Both the position numbers and the translations under genes were made by a program. 64,000 nt of DNA from Candidatus Rokuibacteriota bacterium (lineage in GTDB: Bacteria; Methylomirabilota; Methylomirabilia; Rokubacteriales; CSP1-6). Below, piece after piece: positions 61,156 through 64,000 of the stretch (positions are counted from its first letter, which is position 1; each line of letters begins with the position of its first letter). The stretch lies in the NCBI GenBank assembly GCA_003220225.1, contig QHRU01000048.1:1-64000 (forward strand), given 5' to 3'. The notes below the pieces were generated by a model, which had not been told where the DNA came from, ran no database searches, and saw only the letters and a program-made list of their open reading frames with translations.

Positions 61156-62681
61156 GAGGGCTCGCGCGCGGGCTGGACGGCGCGGCCCTCGTGCTCGCCG
61201 CGCTGGCGGTCGCCGTGCTCGCCGCCGGGCGCGTGCGCCTCGGGGGGGTGACCCTCGAGCGCGCGGAAGATCTCGTGGTCGTGCTGGCGCTGGTCGTCGG
61301 CGCGCGGCTGGCGCTGGCGCCCGTCGCGCTGCCTCGCATCTCGCCGCGCGCGCTGGTCGCCGGCGGCGTCGCCATCTACGTCCTCGCCATGGGTGTGGTC
61401 GTCGTCACCCGTCACGTGGCGCTGCGCACCCACGCGCTCGACCTCGGCTATTACATCCAGGTCGTGTGGAACCTGGCCCACGGCAACGGCGCGCGGGTCA
61501 CGCTGCCGCCGATGCACGCGTGGGGCGATCACTTCTCGCCCATCCTTTATGTCTTCGTCCCGCTGGGGTGGCTGGCGCCCGGTGCGAGCGCGCTCCTGCT
61601 GGCGCAGACGCTCATCTTCGCGGCCGGTGCCGTCCCCATGGCGGCCTTCGCCGCGCGCCGGCTCGGCGACGCTCGTCTCGGAGCGGGCTTCGCGCTGCTC
61701 TATCTCTCGAGCCCGACGCTGCACGGCATCAACGTCCGAGACATCCACCCGGCGGCCTTCGCGATCCCGCTGCTGATCACCGCCGCGTGGGCGGTGGACG
61801 CGGGGCGCCCCGCGTGGGCCGCCGTGGCCGTCGTGGCCGCGCTCGCCGGGCGCGAGGACGCCGCGATCGCCGGCGTCGGCTTCGGCGTGTGGCTGGCGCT
61901 GGCGCGCCGTCGATGGGCGGTCGGCGCCGCCGTCGCCGTCGCCTGCGTCGCCCTGCTGTGGCTCGACATGAACGTGCTCATGCCGCATTTCCGCGGCGAG
62001 CCGTACCCTCATCTCGTCAAGCGCTACGCCTATCTCGGCGAGACGCTGCCCGAGGTGCTCGCCAGCGTGGTTGTGCGGCCGTGGCGCTGGGCGCGCGTCG
62101 TGTTCACGCCCGAGAAGGCGCTCTACCTGCTCGCACTGCTGGCGCCGCTCGGCCTTCTGCCGCTCGCGGCGCCGGGCGCCGCGGCCGCCGCGCTGCCCGG
62201 GCTGGCCGTGAACCTCCTGTCCACCGACGCCTTCCTCTTCCACCACCGCACGCCCTACCAGGCGTTCGTGCTGCCGTTCCTGATGCTGGCGGCGGTCGAG
62301 GGCTTCGCCACGCTGCGCGAGGCCGCGTGGTGGCCGCGGCGAATTCCGCGCGTCGCGCCCCTCGTCGCCGCCGGCGTGGTGGCCGTCGTGCTCGCCTCGC
62401 GCACGGTGAACGAGCTCGGCGTCAGCAAGTGGGCGCTGGGTCCGGAGCAGCGCGCGGCCCACGCGCTGATGACGCGCGTGCCGCCGCTGATCCCCGTGAG
62501 CGTCAACGAGCGGCTGGTGCCGCATCTCGCCACGCGCGCCGAGTGCTACATCTTCCCGGCGGGCGTCGACCGCGCGCAATGGGTGCTGGATCGCGAGTCG
62601 AGCATCACGCGCGAGAAGGTGGGCGGCTTCGAGGTCGTCGCGCGCGAGCGGGGCTGGACGCTGCTGCGGCGAAAGTCTTAA
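61152..62681 (+). CDS. DUF2079 polytopic membrane protein (GT-C-like)
   Basis: A 509-residue protein with about twelve hydrophobic segments. DUF2079 landmarks are HALDLGYYIQVVWNLAHGNG, MHAWGDHFSPILYVFVPLGW and INVRDIHPAAFAIPLL. The Asp/His-rich loops face the periplasm and look like a GT-C active site; the family is probably a lipid-linked-sugar glycosyltransferase. The start is TTG 61152, overlapping the previous stop in TTGA; upstream frames belong to the GT2 gene. It ends tail-to-tail over the SnoaL-like gene by 4 bases. Confidence 0.8.
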   Translation: MRGLARGLDGAALVLAALAVAVLAAGRVRLGGVTLERAEDLVVVLALVVGARLALAPVALPRISPRALVAGGVAIYVLAMGVVVVTRHVALRTHALDLGYYIQVVWNLAHGNGARVTLPPMHAWGDHFSPILYVFVPLGWLAPGASALLLAQTLIFAAGAVPMAAFAARRLGDARLGAGFALLYLSSPTLHGINVRDIHPAAFAIPLLITAAWAVDAGRPAWAAVAVVAALAGREDAAIAGVGFGVWLALARRRWAVGAAVAVACVALLWLDMNVLMPHFRGEPYPHLVKRYAYLGETLPEVLASVVVRPWRWARVVFTPEKALYLLALLAPLGLLPLAAPGAAAAALPGLAVNLLSTDAFLFHHRTPYQAFVLPFLMLAAVEGFATLREAAWWPRRIPRVAPLVAAGVVAVVLASRTVNELGVSKWALGPEQRAAHALMTRVPPLIPVSVNERLVPHLATRAECYIFPAGVDRAQWVLDRESSITREKVGGFEVVARERGWTLLRRKS

Positions 62682-63067
62682 GACGCGGCGCGGCCGAGCA
62701 CGTGCGACGCGTGGTGGTGGACCATGCGCCACCCGCCATCACTCCGCTCGAAGAGGTTCGTCGCGAGGATCGAGGTGACACCGACGCGGCCGTTCGTCTC
62801 GGACAGGATGTTCTCGGTGCAGGTGACCCAGGCGAGGTCGCCGTCGCCCGCCGCCCGCACGTCGGTGAGCGTGAAGCTCATCTCCTGCGTGTTGGCGAAG
62901 ATCGCCTCCCACGACGCGCGCACGGCCTCCCAGCCGGTGAGGAGCGGCCAGCCCGGGTGCACGCACTTGACGTGCTCGCCGTGCGCCCACACCTCTTCCA
63001 TCGCGCGCAGGTCGAGCGCCTCGAACGCGCGGTAGAAGCGCGCGTTCGCCTCTTCGACGTCTTTCAC
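62678..63067 (-). CDS. SnoaL/NTF2-like protein
   Basis: A 129-residue cone-shaped alpha+beta protein starting at GTG. VEEANARFYRAFEALDLRAMEEVWAHGEHVKCVHPGW is the typical start of DUF4440/SnoaL_3 proteins, and WRMVHHHASH the typical end. Such proteins bind small ligands or act as ketosteroid-isomerase-like enzymes, and the substrate is unknown. It lies 13 bases after the Rieske-protein stop on the same strand, so the two may be co-transcribed. Confidence 0.8.
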   Translation of the reverse strand: MKDVEEANARFYRAFEALDLRAMEEVWAHGEHVKCVHPGWPLLTGWEAVRASWEAIFANTQEMSFTLTDVRAAGDGDLAWVTCTENILSETNGRVGVTSILATNLFERSDGGWRMVHHHASHVLGRAAS

Positions 63068-63080
63068 GGGCCGGCGTGTT

Positions 63081-63434
63081 TCACGGGCAGGTGACGACGA
63101 GGATGTCGCCCTCGCGCCGCAGGGGCAGGCGCGTGAGCGAGTCGCCGGCACACGGGCCGGCCGTGCAGTAGCCGGTGGCGGGCTCGTAGAGGGCGCCGTG
63201 CGTGGAGCAAATGAACGTGCGGCCGTCCTCGGCGAAGAACTCGTTGGGCCAGAGGTCGAGGGGGGTGCCGACGTGGGGGCAGCGGTTGACGTACGCGTGG
63301 TATTCGCCGTCGTGATTGACGACGAATCCCTCGACACCGCGCCCGCGGCACTCGAGCCGGAACTTCGTCGTCCGCCCGGGCGTCAGCTCGGCGGCGGAAC
63401 AGCGCCACTCCGCCGGGGCCGTCATGCGCTGCAT
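63081..63434 (-). CDS. Rieske 2Fe-2S ferredoxin-like protein
   Basis: A 117-residue Rieske domain with both cluster motifs: CPHVGTPLD (C-x-H) and CSTHGALYEPATGYC (C-x2-H). There is an unusually long spacer between them containing LWPNEFFAEDG, typical of a Rieske subgroup of small soluble proteins. It probably carries one electron to an unidentified oxygenase or other partner. Start ATG 63434, or ATG 63425. It is divergent from the ABC ATPase with 14 bases between start codons. Confidence 0.85.
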   Translation of the reverse strand: MQRMTAPAEWRCSAAELTPGRTTKFRLECRGRGVEGFVVNHDGEYHAYVNRCPHVGTPLDLWPNEFFAEDGRTFICSTHGALYEPATGYCTAGPCAGDSLTRLPLRREGDILVVTCP

Positions 63435-63448
63435 GTTACCATCGAGCC

Positions 63449-64000
63449 ATGCCTTCGCCCGCCTCGGCCCTCGCCATCGACGCGCGCGAGGTGGCGAAGA
63501 CGTTCCGCTCCGGATGGCTCCGCCCCCGCGAGACGGCCGCGCTGCGCGGCGCGACGCTCGCCGTCCCTCGCGGCGCCATCGTCGGGCTGCTCGGCCCGAA
63601 CGGCGCCGGCAAGACGACGTTCCTGTCGATCCTCGCCACGCTGCTCATCCCCGACCGCGGCACCGTGCGTGTGCTCGGGCTGGACGTCGTGCGCGACTCG
63701 ATGGCGCTGCGGCGGCGTCTGAACATGGCCAGCGGACGGCCGTCGTTCCTCTGGAGCCTGCGGGTGGCCGAGATCGTCGCCTTCTACGGCCGCCTCTACG
63801 GGCTCTCGGGGGCGGCGCTGCGCGCGCGCGTGGACGCCCTGATCGAGCAGTACGAGCTGACGCCGTACCGCCGCGTGCCGTACAGCGAGCTCTCCACGGG
63901 GCTCAAGCAGCGCGTCGCCCTGGCGAAGTCGCTCGTCAACGATCCCGAGCTGCTCTTCCTCGACGAGCCGACGCTGGGGCTCGATCCCGACGTGTCGATG
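63449..64000 (+). CDS. ABC transporter ATP-binding protein, 3' end outside the window
   Basis: The first 184 residues of an ABC ATPase. Walker A is LLGPNGAGKTTFLS, the signature motif is the variant YSELSTGLKQRVALAKSLV (LSTG for LSGG), and Walker B is LLFLDEPTLGLDPD. The start MPSPASALAIDAREVAKTF is at the ATG at 63449. The DrrA/CcmA-type sequence suggests an exporter (multidrug, or polysaccharide/lipid) whose permease should follow to the right. Confidence 0.85.
   Translation, partial: MPSPASALAIDAREVAKTFRSGWLRPRETAALRGATLAVPRGAIVGLLGPNGAGKTTFLSILATLLIPDRGTVRVLGLDVVRDSMALRRRLNMASGRPSFLWSLRVAEIVAFYGRLYGLSGAALRARVDALIEQYELTPYRRVPYSELSTGLKQRVALAKSLVNDPELLFLDEPTLGLDPDVSM

Noticed and set aside
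1-64000. tRNA, rRNA or prophage genes
   Set aside because: No tRNA-like or rRNA sequence, integrase, attachment site or phage structural gene was found by reading; a covariance-model scan would be needed to exclude tRNAs fully.

Overview
This 64 kb window is high-GC chromosomal DNA from a Gram-negative bacterium. The evidence is a partial outer-membrane beta-barrel ending in Phe at the left edge, a TonB-C protein, UppP, and lipid-linked sugar glycosyltransferases. The gene repertoire (many amidohydrolases, TPP enzymes, GH3 and DUF proteins, dense GTG starts) recalls uncultured soil or subsurface lineages such as Rokubacteria/Methylomirabilota. That placement is an impression, not a proof. I saw no rRNA, tRNA, CRISPR array, prophage or intact insertion sequence. 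Genes are tightly packed, and at least eleven junctions use 4-base stop/start overlaps (ATGA, GTGA or TTGA).

Layout. 0-6 kb: barrel remnant, small membrane protein, KimA-like potassium transporter, and a reverse-strand operon (TPP enzyme, TonB-C protein, amidohydrolase). 5.9-11.2 kb: GtrB-like glycosyltransferase, AsnB and YfhO. 11.2-17.2 kb: housekeeping genes including a MutY/Nudix pair, a YgfZ-like protein and a DUF255 thioredoxin-fold protein. 17.25-17.5 kb: a structured intergenic repeat in two copies, running into the start of a DUF4197 gene.

18.2-29.1 kb is the most unusual part. A reverse-strand operon encodes a haem-oxygenase-like diiron oxidase, an enolase-superfamily enzyme, a GH3 acyl-adenylating enzyme and a membrane protein. 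It is divergent from a sigma-54 activator with an uncharacterised sensor region. Sigma-54-like promoter sequences lie in front of the oxidase operon and in front of the next gene, a 1633-residue secreted subtilase carrying five repeats of about 228 residues. I read this as a candidate sigma-54-controlled biosynthetic and secretion locus with no obvious described counterpart.

29-43.4 kb: a radical SAM protein of the UDG-linked type, crotonase and acyl-CoA synthetase, DedA, a sugar ABC importer lacking its ATPase, a TPP riboswitch with thiS-thiG-thiE, a sensor protein without an ATPase domain, an M20 hydrolase, a VapBC module with an operator over its start codon, and a periplasmic-binding-fold protein. 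43.5-49.5 kb: a coupled tldD-tldE-tatD-hydrolase-peptidase operon. 50.3-54.2 kb: two overlapping hybrid sensor kinases, the first probably starting at CTG. 54-64 kb: small membrane proteins (one apparently frameshifted), UppP with an enoyl-ACP-reductase-like SDR, an ArnT-like/methyltransferase/GT2/DUF2079 glycan operon, a SnoaL-like protein, a Rieske protein, and the start of an ABC ATPase.
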